Below are positions 1-5,685 of a stretch of 26,738 bases of DNA, piece by piece (the first letter of the stretch is position 1; the number at the start of each line of letters is the position of its first letter). Under the pieces are notes generated by a model that saw nothing but the letters and a program-made list of their open reading frames with translations, had not been told where the DNA came from and did no database searches. The translations under genes were made by a program, and so were the position numbers. Origin of the DNA: a virus; the IMG/VR virus record IMGVR_UViG_3300028800_000282, positions 1 through 26,738 of that record. One strand, given 5' to 3'.

Positions 1-184
1 TCGTGATGTTCAACCGATGCACACGTTTGATCTCGATATGACAACCGTCAGGACCACCAGCAAGATCCCCTCTCGCGGACTGCGCGCGCCCGTCAGACGT
101 CCGGCGGGCGTTAGGCCACCCGTAGTCCCGGAAGATGTGGACGGCCTCCAGCTCGCCGCGTTTGCCTTTCGCGCGGGAGTTCAT
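1..184 (-). CDS. Holliday-junction-resolvase-like PD-(D/E)xK nuclease, 3' end cut by window edge
   Basis: The first 61 residues are visible; the frame is open to the window edge, so the gene is partial. The N-terminus MNSRAKGKRGELEAV has the basic patch and the glutamate (E11) typical of Hjc-like resolvases and related phage PD-(D/E)xK nucleases. It is followed by R-R-T-S-D-G, G-D-L (D40) and H-I-E-I-K (E51, K53), which together give the E...D...ExK catalytic pattern. Such enzymes cleave branched DNA during phage recombination and packaging. The ATG overlaps the stop codon of the upstream HNH gene by four bases, so it is probably translationally coupled to it. It closes the visible part of the ERF recombination operon. 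A plain VRR-NUC or RecB-like nuclease is the alternative, and the missing C-terminus would help decide. Confidence 0.72.
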   Translation of the reverse strand, partial: MNSRAKGKRGELEAVHIFRDYGWPNARRTSDGRAQSARGDLAGGPDGCHIEIKRVHRLNIT

Positions 185-483
185 CGCTCGCCCCGCAGCC
201 GCCGGCGGCACTGCTCAAGACTGAGGTGCCAAGCCATGTGCGCCCGCTCCTCACGGAACTGCGCGAGAGCTAAAACAGGCTCAAGATCGACGAGACCGTG
301 ATCGAATGCTGTGTGGCACGTCCGGCACAACGGGATCACGCAGTCCGGCATATCGCAGCCGCCCTGGGATCGCGGCGTCAAATGCGCGGGGTCGCAGCCG
401 TACTCGCCGCAGTTGACGCAGCACCTATCGCGGATCTTGTCGCGCTGCGTGGAGCTCGCGAGGCTGACCGCGGATCGTCTCAT
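181..483 (-). CDS. HNH-type nuclease, probably recombination-associated
   Basis: A 100-aa basic protein. C22 and C25 form a first CxxC. A D-P-A-H-L segment (31-35) matches the beta-strand His of the HNH fold, and P-L-C-R-T-C-H (51-57) gives the second CxxC plus the final histidine before a helix. This spacing fits zinc-stabilised HNH nucleases such as the DUF968-like enzymes found next to phage recombination genes, rather than large homing endonucleases. I chose the internal ATG at 483 because it overlaps the upstream stop by four bases, as its neighbours do; a longer in-frame start exists at 567. It sits between a coiled-coil protein and a resolvase-like nuclease in the ERF operon, so processing of recombination intermediates is the likely role. 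The substrate is unknown. Confidence 0.72.
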   Translation of the reverse strand: MRRSAVSLASSTQRDKIRDRCCVNCGEYGCDPAHLTPRSQGGCDMPDCVIPLCRTCHTAFDHGLVDLEPVLALAQFREERAHMAWHLSLEQCRRRLRGER

Positions 484-803
484 ATCCGTCCCTGCGCCCG
501 AAGGATGCTCTGACCAATCGAAGCGCGAGCCTCCAAGACTCGGACGACCGCTTTTACGGCCTCCCATTCCGCCTCCTCGTTCCGGCCATCAGTAGCCGTC
601 TGCTGGTCAGCGATAGCGTTGCGCTCCGCGACAGTCCCCTGCGCGCTCAGGAACGCGACAGCGCGAGCCTTCTCCCGGTCACGCTTGCAACGGAACCATG
701 CGAGTCCGGCGCGCTCAAGCGTCCCCTGACGAGCAGCCAGGTCGTTCTCGATTACCGCGAGCCTGAACATGACAGCGCCCGGGGTCGTCAGGTCGTCACT
801 CAT
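480..803 (-). CDS. Unknown helical protein of the recombination operon
   Basis: A 107-aa protein rich in Ala, Arg and Glu, with long predicted helices (about residues 12-60 and 70-100) that look coiled-coil in character. I see no cysteine cluster, signal peptide or membrane segment. The ATG overlaps the stop of the 150-aa upstream gene by four bases and its own stop overlaps the HNH start, so it belongs firmly in the operon. Position downstream of the ERF annealing protein suggests an accessory DNA-metabolism role, but no family is recognised. Confidence 0.7.
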   Translation of the reverse strand: MSDDLTTPGAVMFRLAVIENDLAARQGTLERAGLAWFRCKRDREKARAVAFLSAQGTVAERNAIADQQTATDGRNEEAEWEAVKAVVRVLEARASIGQSILRAQGRI

Positions 804-1252
804 GCGCGCGCGACCGACACGTACCGCGTCCGCTCTGACGACGCCGCGTGAGCAGCCACCGTCTCAGCAACCCTGCCGCCAAGCTTCACCAACGCTTTCA
901 CACCCGCCGCGGAAGCCTTATAACTCACGATCATTTCAACGGCACGGTCCACAGCCTCCACCGTCAGCAGGCTCTCGTCCACGAGGTCCAGAAGCGCGTC
1001 ACGCAATGCGGGCGCGTCATACGCCACGACCGGGGCTGGGGACGGAGCCGACAGCTTCAAGCCGGGTAGATGCTCAGTCCAAGAAGCATTCGCGTCAAGT
1101 CGACGCAGGAGCTCGTCGCTGATCGCACGCTTCGTGTCCTTCAGCCCGTTCTCGTAGTCCTTCAGGTCGGCGAGCAGCCCGGCGAGGTCGACGGTCGGAC
1201 TGTAAAGCGTGAGCGCTTCCCCGGTGCGCGGGCTGACGATCAGGTCGGTCAT
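800..1252 (-). CDS. Unknown protein following the ERF annealase
   Basis: A 150-aa, mostly helical acidic/alanine-rich protein. It starts MTDLIVSPRTGE and has a central proline/alanine linker (about residues 70-78) separating two helical halves. There are no catalytic motifs that I recognise. It is coupled by ATGA overlaps to the ERF gene upstream and the 107-aa gene downstream. Genes at this position in phage ERF/Rad52-type operons often encode annealase partners or nuclease-inhibitor-like proteins, but nothing in the sequence itself proves this. Confidence 0.7.
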   Translation of the reverse strand: MTDLIVSPRTGEALTLYSPTVDLAGLLADLKDYENGLKDTKRAISDELLRRLDANASWTEHLPGLKLSAPSPAPVVAYDAPALRDALLDLVDESLLTVEAVDRAVEMIVSYKASAAGVKALVKLGGRVAETVAAHAASSERTRYVSVARA

Positions 1253-1893
1253 GCCGCCACCTTCGCGATGTTCTCCACGATCGGGTTCACCAGCCGCGCT
1301 GGCAGCTTCGGCAACGCGCGGTCAATCCACTGCTGAGCCTCCTGCTCGGTCTCGAACAGGATTGGCTCTGCGCCCGCGCTCAGGTTGATCACGTTCGCGA
1401 TCTGTCCGGCCGTGAGGTGCGCTTCGCCGGCCTTCGCGAAGATCAGTCGGCGTTGAGGCTCGGAGGCAAGCTTCGCACCGTCGCGGCGTTCCTGCACGGT
1501 CGTTGTCGCGCTGTTCCCATCGTCGTCCTCGTCGGCGACAAGGTTCAAGACTGCCATCAGCGCGTATCGGCGAGCATACGTGAGCGCGCTTCCTTGCCCT
1601 TGAGCGTCCTGCTTGGAAAGCATCAGCGGCATCGTCCCCTCGACCAGCTCACCAGTCCGGTGCAACAGCCGGTAAGACAGCGCAGGAGCGCCGTCAAGGC
1701 TCGACGGCATCGCGGACCACACGAGGCCGTGCCTGGTCAGCACCGGCCGCACAGCGTCCGTGAGACGGTCAAGCGACAGGTACTTGCTGCCGCGGAACGC
1801 TGGATTGTCCTTGTCCTTGTGGAGGTCGGGAACCTCGGATTGGAACGCGAGAAGCGCTTCGACCATCGAGCCGTGCTTCGTCTCGTCGGTCAT
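1249..1893 (-). CDS. erf: ERF-family single-strand annealing recombinase
   Basis: A 214-aa protein with the ERF signature. An N-terminal helix (MVEALLAFQSEVP) is followed by the F-R-G-S-K-Y-L-S-L-D-R-L segment (33-44) and A-V-R-P-V-L-T-R-H-G-L (47-57). The hallmark G-S-A-L-T-Y-A-R-R-Y-A-L (101-112) leads into the acidic D-E-D-D-D-G-N (121-127). ERF proteins anneal complementary single strands and promote phage recombination or genome circularisation. The C-terminal 80 residues carry a separate helical region (about 140-200) that may bind partners. Length agrees with the family. The gene is coupled by four-base overlaps on both sides and is followed by HNH and resolvase-like nucleases, which supports a dedicated phage recombination operon. 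Confidence 0.93.
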   Translation of the reverse strand: MTDETKHGSMVEALLAFQSEVPDLHKDKDNPAFRGSKYLSLDRLTDAVRPVLTRHGLVWSAMPSSLDGAPALSYRLLHRTGELVEGTMPLMLSKQDAQGQGSALTYARRYALMAVLNLVADEDDDGNSATTTVQERRDGAKLASEPQRRLIFAKAGEAHLTAGQIANVINLSAGAEPILFETEQEAQQWIDRALPKLPARLVNPIVENIAKVAA

Positions 1894-2063
1894 GCCGCGA
1901 TCCGGTCGACGTACGGCGCAGGGCTTGTCTCCACCACGAACGATCCCTTGCCGTCACACTCCCAGCAGTCCGTCGTCGCGGGAACATAAAGCCAGCTCAT
2001 CGTGAAGTGGTACACGCAGTGGCCGGTGCCGCCGCAACTCTTGCATGTCTCAGTCCTCAGCAT
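1890..2063 (-). CDS. DnaJ-type zinc-finger mini-protein
   Basis: A 57-aa protein with two CxxCxGxG-like motifs: C-K-S-C-G-G-T-G-H near residues 7-15 and C-W-E-C-D-G-K-G near 39-46. These are the zinc-binding repeats of the DnaJ cysteine-rich domain, here free-standing without a J domain. The start at 2063 (ATG) overlaps the upstream gene by 14 bases, and the stop overlaps the ERF start by four. A role in protein or nucleic-acid contacts is likely, but the actual function is unknown. Confidence 0.72.
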   Translation of the reverse strand: MLRTETCKSCGGTGHCVYHFTMSWLYVPATTDCWECDGKGSFVVETSPAPYVDRIAA

Positions 2064-2217
2064 CGTCCGTCTCCTTCTCAAATTCTGGAGTCGCGCCCAA
2101 CGGGAGCATTCCTGTGAGCAGCACCCGCTCGCATTGCGCGATCAGCGGGTCGCGCCACACCTCCCGGGGAGCGGGCCTGCTGCCAATCGCCTCCACGACG
2201 CGCCGTAAAAGGTTCAC
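2050..2217 (-). CDS. Unknown small protein (55 aa)
   Basis: Starts at a GTG that forms a GTGA overlap with the stop of the upstream zinc-ribbon gene; a longer in-frame start at 2244 exists but would run through that gene. The protein is amphipathic, with an N-terminal basic helix (NLLRRVVEAIG) and an acidic tail (EFEKETDDAED). A single cysteine is present. No family is recognised. It is supported by its position in a chain of coupled genes. Confidence 0.58.
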   Translation of the reverse strand: MNLLRRVVEAIGSRPAPREVWRDPLIAQCERVLLTGMLPLGATPEFEKETDDAED

Positions 2218-2327
2218 GCGAGCCCCCGGGCGATCCGCTCGCACAGGTCACACAGCAGCTTCCCTGACCGCAGTGACCGGAACAGGAACGCGTGGCGGCC
2301 ACAATCCCAGCATGGGCCCTTTGTCAT
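2214..2327 (-). CDS. Zinc-ribbon mini-protein (37 aa)
   Basis: A very short gene. The protein starts MTKGPCWDCGRHAF and contains C-x2-C at residues 6-9 and a second C-x2-C (C-D-L-C) near residues 26-29, a classic four-cysteine zinc ribbon. It overlaps the stop of the upstream membrane-protein gene by four bases (ATGA) and is followed by a GTGA overlap. The paired CxxC motifs and the overlaps support a real gene despite the size. Function is unknown; it may be a small nucleic-acid or protein-binding adaptor. Confidence 0.62.
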   Translation of the reverse strand: MTKGPCWDCGRHAFLFRSLRSGKLLCDLCERIARGLA

Positions 2328-2497
2328 CGCGGGTTCCGTGCTTGCAGGACCGCGAGACGACGAGCAGCGCGCCGCTCGTGAGTCCGCCAGACCAGAACGT
2401 CAACGAGGTAGCAGCCGACAATGAAGCTGATTACGCCATAGACGACAATAGCGATCAGGGCGTCTGCTACGCCGACGAGAATCGCGAGGTCGGTCAT
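2324..2497 (-). CDS. Small single-span membrane protein (57 aa)
   Basis: A long hydrophobic stretch (about residues 5-37) is followed by a strongly basic tail (WRTHERRAARR), so the C-terminus should face the cytoplasm. I chose the ATG at 2497 because it overlaps the upstream stop by four bases. It lies far from the lysis cassette, inside the early operon, so a host-membrane effect such as superinfection exclusion is possible, but this is only inference. No family is recognised. Confidence 0.62.
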   Translation of the reverse strand: MTDLAILVGVADALIAIVVYGVISFIVGCYLVDVLVWRTHERRAARRLAVLQARNPR

Positions 2498-2616
2498 TTG
2501 GCGTCTCCGCTCGGCGGCTTGGGAGGGTGGGGAGCGGGCTGGTCGAAGCGCCACGGGCCGGGCATGGTGCTGCCAGCAAGCCACCATGCGGGAGATGAGG
2601 GACGGATGAGAGTCAT
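2494..2616 (-). CDS. Unknown proline/tryptophan-rich peptide (40 aa)
   Basis: A 40-aa peptide starting at an ATG that overlaps the upstream stop by four bases; its own stop overlaps the next ATG likewise. It is rich in Pro and Trp, with a proline-rich end (DQPAPHPPKPPSGDAK) and no cysteine or clear helix. The overlaps on both sides are the main evidence that it is translated. No function can be assigned. Confidence 0.5.
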   Translation of the reverse strand: MTLIRPSSPAWWLAGSTMPGPWRFDQPAPHPPKPPSGDAK

Positions 2617-2933
2617 TCGCTGTCTCCGCTCGTCCATTCGCTGTACAGGTCGATGTACGCCTCGTGGTGCGGACCGCACAATCCAGTCCAGTCGCCATCC
2701 CACGGCGTGTCACACGCCGGCCGTTTGCACGTCCTAGCAGCCTCGTCCTTCTTGGCGATGCCGCGAGACGTGAGATCATCGTCGGCTTCGAGGAAGATCG
2801 GCGCGTCATTCTGGCCGCGAACGGCGCCATCGACCGAGCCCCAAATCGCGTCGCGTGGCGCGGCGTCGAGGATGAGCGGCGGGGCCTCGGGGGTCGAGGC
2901 GACGAGAGCCGGTGAAACGGGTGAGTGAGTCAT
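2613..2933 (-). CDS. Unknown protein with C-terminal zinc-binding motif
   Basis: A 106-aa acidic protein. The first 60 residues are low-complexity (Pro, Ala, Asp). The C-terminal third holds C69-x4-C74-x11-C86-x2-H89, a likely zinc site of treble-clef or ribbon type, in the context T-C-K-R-P-A-C and L-C-G-P-H-H. The start overlaps the upstream stop by four bases. It is one of several zinc mini-proteins in this operon. It could be a degenerate HNH-like finger, since C-G-P-H-H is similar to the second half of some HNH domains, but catalytic residues are not evident. Confidence 0.66.
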   Translation of the reverse strand: MTHSPVSPALVASTPEAPPLILDAAPRDAIWGSVDGAVRGQNDAPIFLEADDDLTSRGIAKKDEAARTCKRPACDTPWDGDWTGLCGPHHEAYIDLYSEWTSGDSE

Positions 2934-3268
2934 GCGGTCTCCTGGTCGAACATTCGCGGGCGCTGGTCCGCGATGGTTGGGAAGAGTTGGGACGCCGACC
3001 GCGAACCTGGAGAGAGTCGGTCCGCCTGCGCGTCGAGGGCGCTAGCGCATTGGTCGGCGTCCCGGGGCGTGGGGGCGCCCAGACTGCCGCTGACGCCCAA
3101 GGGCAACCCTGCGGCGGCCTGATCGGCGGGCGCGGGTTCAGCGGCTAGCACCCGATCGTTCTGAGTCAGACCCGCGGCCGGCTCAACGGGAACGGGGCGG
3201 TTCACGAGCGCGTGTGCGTACCCGTCGCCGTCCTGCGGACCCGGACGGATCGGAACGTTCTGGGTCAC
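2930..3268 (-). CDS. Unknown low-complexity protein (112 aa)
   Basis: An Ala/Pro/Asp-rich protein without recognisable domains, probably largely disordered, starting MTQNVPIRPGPQDGDG. It has one cysteine and no membrane segment. Both ends overlap neighbouring genes by four bases. Real by context; function unknown. Confidence 0.6.
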   Translation of the reverse strand: MTQNVPIRPGPQDGDGYAHALVNRPVPVEPAAGLTQNDRVLAAEPAPADQAAAGLPLGVSGSLGAPTPRDADQCASALDAQADRLSPGSRSASQLFPTIADQRPRMFDQETA

Positions 3269-3471
3269 GCCGCGTCCTCAGGCTCGGGGAACGCCTTGTC
3301 GATCTCGTCCAGACGGTCGCGGAGGGCGCGGAGATCGTCGCGGCGCAGGTACAGCGTCGACGAGTAGCGCGTGCCCGAAGTGATGTAGAGCGGGAACCAG
3401 TCAGGGCCGTGGCACGCGTCAATCCGCACGCTAACGCCGTCGATCTGGAATGCTGTCGCGAGCTCAGTCAC
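3265..3471 (-). CDS. Unknown small protein (68 aa)
   Basis: Begins at GTG in a GTGA overlap with the stop of the ribbon-helix-helix gene. The N-terminal half looks like beta strands (FQIDGVSVRIDACHG, FPLYITSGTRYSSTLYL). The C-terminal half is a charged helix (RRDDLRALRDRLDEIDKAF). Being the second gene after the putative repressor, it may be expressed early. No family is recognised. Confidence 0.66.
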   Translation of the reverse strand: MTELATAFQIDGVSVRIDACHGPDWFPLYITSGTRYSSTLYLRRDDLRALRDRLDEIDKAFPEPEDAA

Positions 3472-3644
3472 GCTGCCTCCTTGGCGCGAGCAACGGCGTC
3501 CTCCATCATCTTTCTGAGCTCTCCAGAGAGCGTCCGCTGGTTGCGTTTAGCTACAAGACGGAACTCGTCGGCGAGCGCGCGTGGGACGATGAAGGTGGCG
3601 CGCAGATCGGCGTCAGCTTGGGTGGTTTCGTTTGCTTTTCGCAT
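3468..3644 (-). CDS. Ribbon-helix-helix (Arc/MetJ-type) regulator, 58 aa
   Basis: A small basic protein beginning MRKANETTQADADLRATFIV. The beta strand (LRATFIVP, about 14-21) is followed by helix A (ALADEFRLVAKRNQ) and, after T-L-S-G, helix B (ELRKMMEDAVARAKEAA). This is the standard ribbon-helix-helix layout, whose strand inserts in the DNA major groove as a dimer. It is the first gene after a strong promoter that is surrounded by CGAAGT half-sites spaced 11 bases apart, the geometry expected for RHH operators. It therefore probably represses its own operon, which continues into ERF and nuclease genes. The leader between the predicted transcription start and ATG is only a few bases. An antitoxin is the other option, but no toxin is evident downstream. 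Confidence 0.82.
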   Translation of the reverse strand: MRKANETTQADADLRATFIVPRALADEFRLVAKRNQRTLSGELRKMMEDAVARAKEAA

Positions 3645-3646
3645 CG

Positions 3647-3681
3647 ACTTCGCCTACTGTAGTGCGAAGTGCAAACGAAGT
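3647..3681. promoter_or_regulatory. Putative RHH operator: CGAAGT repeats over the early promoter
   Basis: Three copies of CGAAGT or its reverse complement lie here: ACTTCG at 3647-3652, CGAAGT at 3665-3670 and CGAAGT at 3676-3681. The last two are direct repeats exactly 11 bases apart, about one helical turn, and the first is inverted on the other side of the -10 box. They overlap the promoter spacer, the -35 edge and the transcription start. This fits autorepression by the adjacent ribbon-helix-helix protein. Binding is inferred. Confidence 0.62.
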
Positions 3682-3684
3682 CAA
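3656..3684 (-). promoter_or_regulatory. Sigma70-type promoter of the recombination operon
   Basis: On the minus strand TTGACT (3684-3679) is separated by 17 bases from TACAGT (3661-3656), close to the TTGACA/TATAAT consensus. The predicted start lies only about five bases before the ATG at 3644, so the first gene may have a nearly leaderless mRNA. The promoter lies just downstream of the terminator of the late operon, so it starts an independent unit. Confidence 0.7.
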
Positions 3685-3702
3685 GACCTCTGAAACGCAA
3701 AA

Positions 3703-3734
3703 AGCCCCGTCCCCCTCAAGCGGGGGACGGGGCT
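3703..3734 (-). terminator. Strong rho-independent terminator of the late operon
   Basis: A perfect 13-bp stem (AGCCCCGTCCCCC at 3703-3715 with GGGGGACGGGGCT at 3722-3734) and a 6-base loop. On the minus strand it is followed by five T residues (3703-3699). It ends the long minus-strand run of structural, lysis and beta-helix genes and insulates the next promoter. Confidence 0.93.
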
Positions 3735-3753
3735 CTCGGCGAGCAACACTGAG

Positions 3754-3773
3754 GCACGTCACATGGTACGTGC
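3754..3773. other. Small hairpin between beta-helix gene and terminator
   Basis: GCACGT (3754-3759) pairs with ACGTGC (3768-3773) across an eight-base loop, directly after the beta-helix stop codon and just before the main terminator. It may assist termination or protect the mRNA end, but it is short. Confidence 0.35.
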
Positions 3774-3783
3774 TACCACGGAC

Positions 3784-5214
3784 CTACTTCGACGGGCCGT
3801 ACACCTCCGACGCGGGTGACCAGTCGATCCCGATCCCGTTCGGGTTCGACGCGAGCTCGTAGTCGTCATCAGCCCCGGCGTTCGCGTCGGTCGTGTCCGC
3901 GCCACAGTTCGTAGAGCACTTGAACGACGGCGAAGCGACCACCGAATCTGACGCGCCCCGGCTCCACGACCACGGGTCCTGCTCGAAAATGTTGTTCGAG
4001 TCGGTGTTGATCGGATAGTTCGTCGGGGTCATATTGAACTGGTCGAACAGGTTTTTCGTCAGGTTCAACGTCGGGTTTGCCGCCGAACCGCCGGGCGTGA
4101 CGTTTGACCCGCTGGTGCCGACGTACGTGTTGTTGCTGATCGTGAGGCCGGGCGTGTTCTCTTGGACGGTCATTCCGGTCACCTCACCAACGCTTGACAT
4201 GCGGACCGACAGGTTGTCGGTGATCGAGACGCTGGAGTAGTCGGCGTCCTTGAGGAACGGGACGCCCTGCGCGTCGGTCGTGTCATGAATGTAGTTCTTC
4301 GTGATCGTGACGCCGCTGACGGCGGTGCCGGCGTTGTAGAACTGCATCGTGTCGGTGTGGCACGGGCCGTCGCTACACGCGGTCTCGGACTCGACGATGT
4401 CGTAGACATCGTTCCCGGACACGGTCAGGTTCGAGATTCCGTCGAACCTGAGCGCGTCACCCTCGCTGGTGGTGCTGGTGTCGTGAACCTCGTTGTTGCT
4501 GATCACGTCGTTCGCCGAGGGGGTTCCGACGGGCGCGAGGATCGCGATCCCGTAGCCGCCCAAGTTGCTGACGTCGTTGCGGTCGATGATGTAGTTGCTA
4601 CCGGCGGTGATCGTGATTCCGCCCGTGCTGTGGATCTGGTCCACAGTGATATGGCCGCCCGAGAGACTCACGCCGCCGAGGACGACGTGTGCGCTCGGAG
4701 CCGCAGTCAGGGTCGCCTGCGAAGCGGGACTGGCCGTGATCGACAATGAACCGTATGTGCCGGCGCTGAGGCAGACGACGGCGCCTGCCGTCAGGTCCGC
4801 ATTCACGTTCGTGAGGCTCGACAGAGTCACCGTGCAGGACGGGCCGGTAACTTGGCTGGTCGCGTTACTGGACACGATGTTGCTGCCATCCGCATTGTGC
4901 GCCCGGACGGTCGACCGAATCTTATGGCCGATGTCCGTGTTGGTGAGCGTGTAGCTGCTGGCAGTCTGCCCTGTAATCTGGACGCATGCCGCACCGCTCG
5001 CATTGCAGTCATACCAGCCGTACGTGTAGCTGGTCGGACTGTTCATCCACGTCCCATTGTCAGTCGTGAGCGTCGATCCCTGCTGCGTGGTGCCAGTCAC
5101 GGCCGGCAGAACCGTATTGACGGGCGCTGCGGCAAGCGCAGCGGCCGGAAAGATCAAGCAGCAAGCAAGCACGGCGACAAGCAGCGCTCGTCGCAGGGAA
5201 CTTCTGGCGGTCAT
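3784..5214 (-). CDS. Secreted protein: signal peptide, Ig-like module, parallel beta-helix
   Basis: A 476-aa protein. Residues 1-29 form a signal peptide (basic start MTARSSLRR, hydrophobic core, A-L-A-A cleavage region). Residues about 31-123 are an Ig-like module with W67, C70, C77 and the Y-T-L...D-I-G-H-K-I-R pattern. I associate this module with secreted proteins of Solirubrobacterales and related Thermoleophilia. From about 125 to 430, repeated short N-x-V/I-x-x-N units (such as ITKNYIHDTT and LTISNNTYVG) indicate a right-handed parallel beta-helix, the fold of pectate-lyase-like enzymes and phage depolymerases. It is the last late gene, after the lysis cassette and before a strong terminator. 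The Sec signal suggests export from the infected or lysogenic cell rather than virion assembly. Catalytic residues are not evident, so enzymatic activity is unproven. Confidence 0.85.
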   Translation of the reverse strand: MTARSSLRRALLVAVLACCLIFPAAALAAAPVNTVLPAVTGTTQQGSTLTTDNGTWMNSPTSYTYGWYDCNASGAACVQITGQTASSYTLTNTDIGHKIRSTVRAHNADGSNIVSSNATSQVTGPSCTVTLSSLTNVNADLTAGAVVCLSAGTYGSLSITASPASQATLTAAPSAHVVLGGVSLSGGHITVDQIHSTGGITITAGSNYIIDRNDVSNLGGYGIAILAPVGTPSANDVISNNEVHDTSTTSEGDALRFDGISNLTVSGNDVYDIVESETACSDGPCHTDTMQFYNAGTAVSGVTITKNYIHDTTDAQGVPFLKDADYSSVSITDNLSVRMSSVGEVTGMTVQENTPGLTISNNTYVGTSGSNVTPGGSAANPTLNLTKNLFDQFNMTPTNYPINTDSNNIFEQDPWSWSRGASDSVVASPSFKCSTNCGADTTDANAGADDDYELASNPNGIGIDWSPASEVYGPSK

Positions 5215-5248
5215 CTGATCGCCCTTTCAGTCGTGTATTAGAGAGGAG

Positions 5249-5266
5249 CCGCCCAATCCCGGGCGG
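5249..5266. other. GC hairpin upstream of the beta-helix gene
   Basis: CCGCCC (5249-5254) pairs with GGGCGG (5261-5266) around AATCCC in the 67-base gap between the lysis cassette and the beta-helix gene. It has no T tract on either strand. It could attenuate read-through into the secreted-protein gene or be incidental in GC-rich DNA. A good ribosome site (GAAAGGG) precedes the ATG at 5214. Confidence 0.3.
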
Positions 5267-5281
5267 GTACTGCTACCTACG

Positions 5282-5362
5282 TCAGAGCAGTCCGGCTGCT
5301 CGCAGGATGAGCAGCAGGACCACGACAAGAATCGCGATCACAACAGCTCGCTCAACAGTCAT
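5282..5362 (-). CDS. 26-residue single-span membrane peptide
   Basis: Starts MTVERAVVIAILVVVLLLIL and ends RAAGLL. It is essentially one transmembrane helix with a short acidic/basic N-terminus. The ATG overlaps the upstream stop codon by four bases. It directly follows two membrane proteins and the endolysin, so it probably belongs to the lysis cassette as a pinholin-like or holin-modulating peptide. A longer in-frame start at 5464 would add a Pro/Arg-rich shadow sequence and is less likely. The small size limits certainty. Confidence 0.6.
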   Translation of the reverse strand: MTVERAVVIAILVVVLLLILRAAGLL

Positions 5363-5685
5363 GAGTTCTCCTTCCGCTGGCCGATGTCGGCGTGGTGGGG
5401 GTGCTGCGCAGCGTGCTCGCCGGTCAAGTGCAGGCGGATGGCCGCGAGTTCGCGCGCGGCCCACTCGTTATGCTCGTCATGGCGCTGGTGATGCGCTTCG
5501 AGGCGACGGATGCCATGCTGGATCGGTTTCAGTGGCCAGTACCGCGTCCGGGACCACAGCCAGCCGAGAGGCGCGGCGACCAGGACGACAAACACGTTGG
5601 GCCACACCGCGCCCGTCCACCATGCGCCGCCCGTCGGCGCGTAGTTGAACGCAAACCAGTGAGAAAGGAAGAACGACGCGGTCAA
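5359..5685 (-). CDS. Putative holin or lysis membrane protein (108 aa)
   Basis: Starts at TTG in a TTGA overlap with the upstream stop. The N-terminal half is aromatic and hydrophobic: FFLSHWFAFNYAP, then a membrane span at about residues 25-45 (AVWPNVFVVLVAAPLGWLW). It is followed by a basic, His-rich helical tail (HGIRRLEAHHQRHDEH and further His). Membrane proteins with a His-rich cytoplasmic tail next to lysins are common in actinobacteriophages and are often listed as holin candidates. Topology fits one or two spans. Assignment rests on position and hydrophobicity. Confidence 0.62.
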   Translation of the reverse strand: MTASFFLSHWFAFNYAPTGGAWWTGAVWPNVFVVLVAAPLGWLWSRTRYWPLKPIQHGIRRLEAHHQRHDEHNEWAARELAAIRLHLTGEHAAQHPHHADIGQRKENS

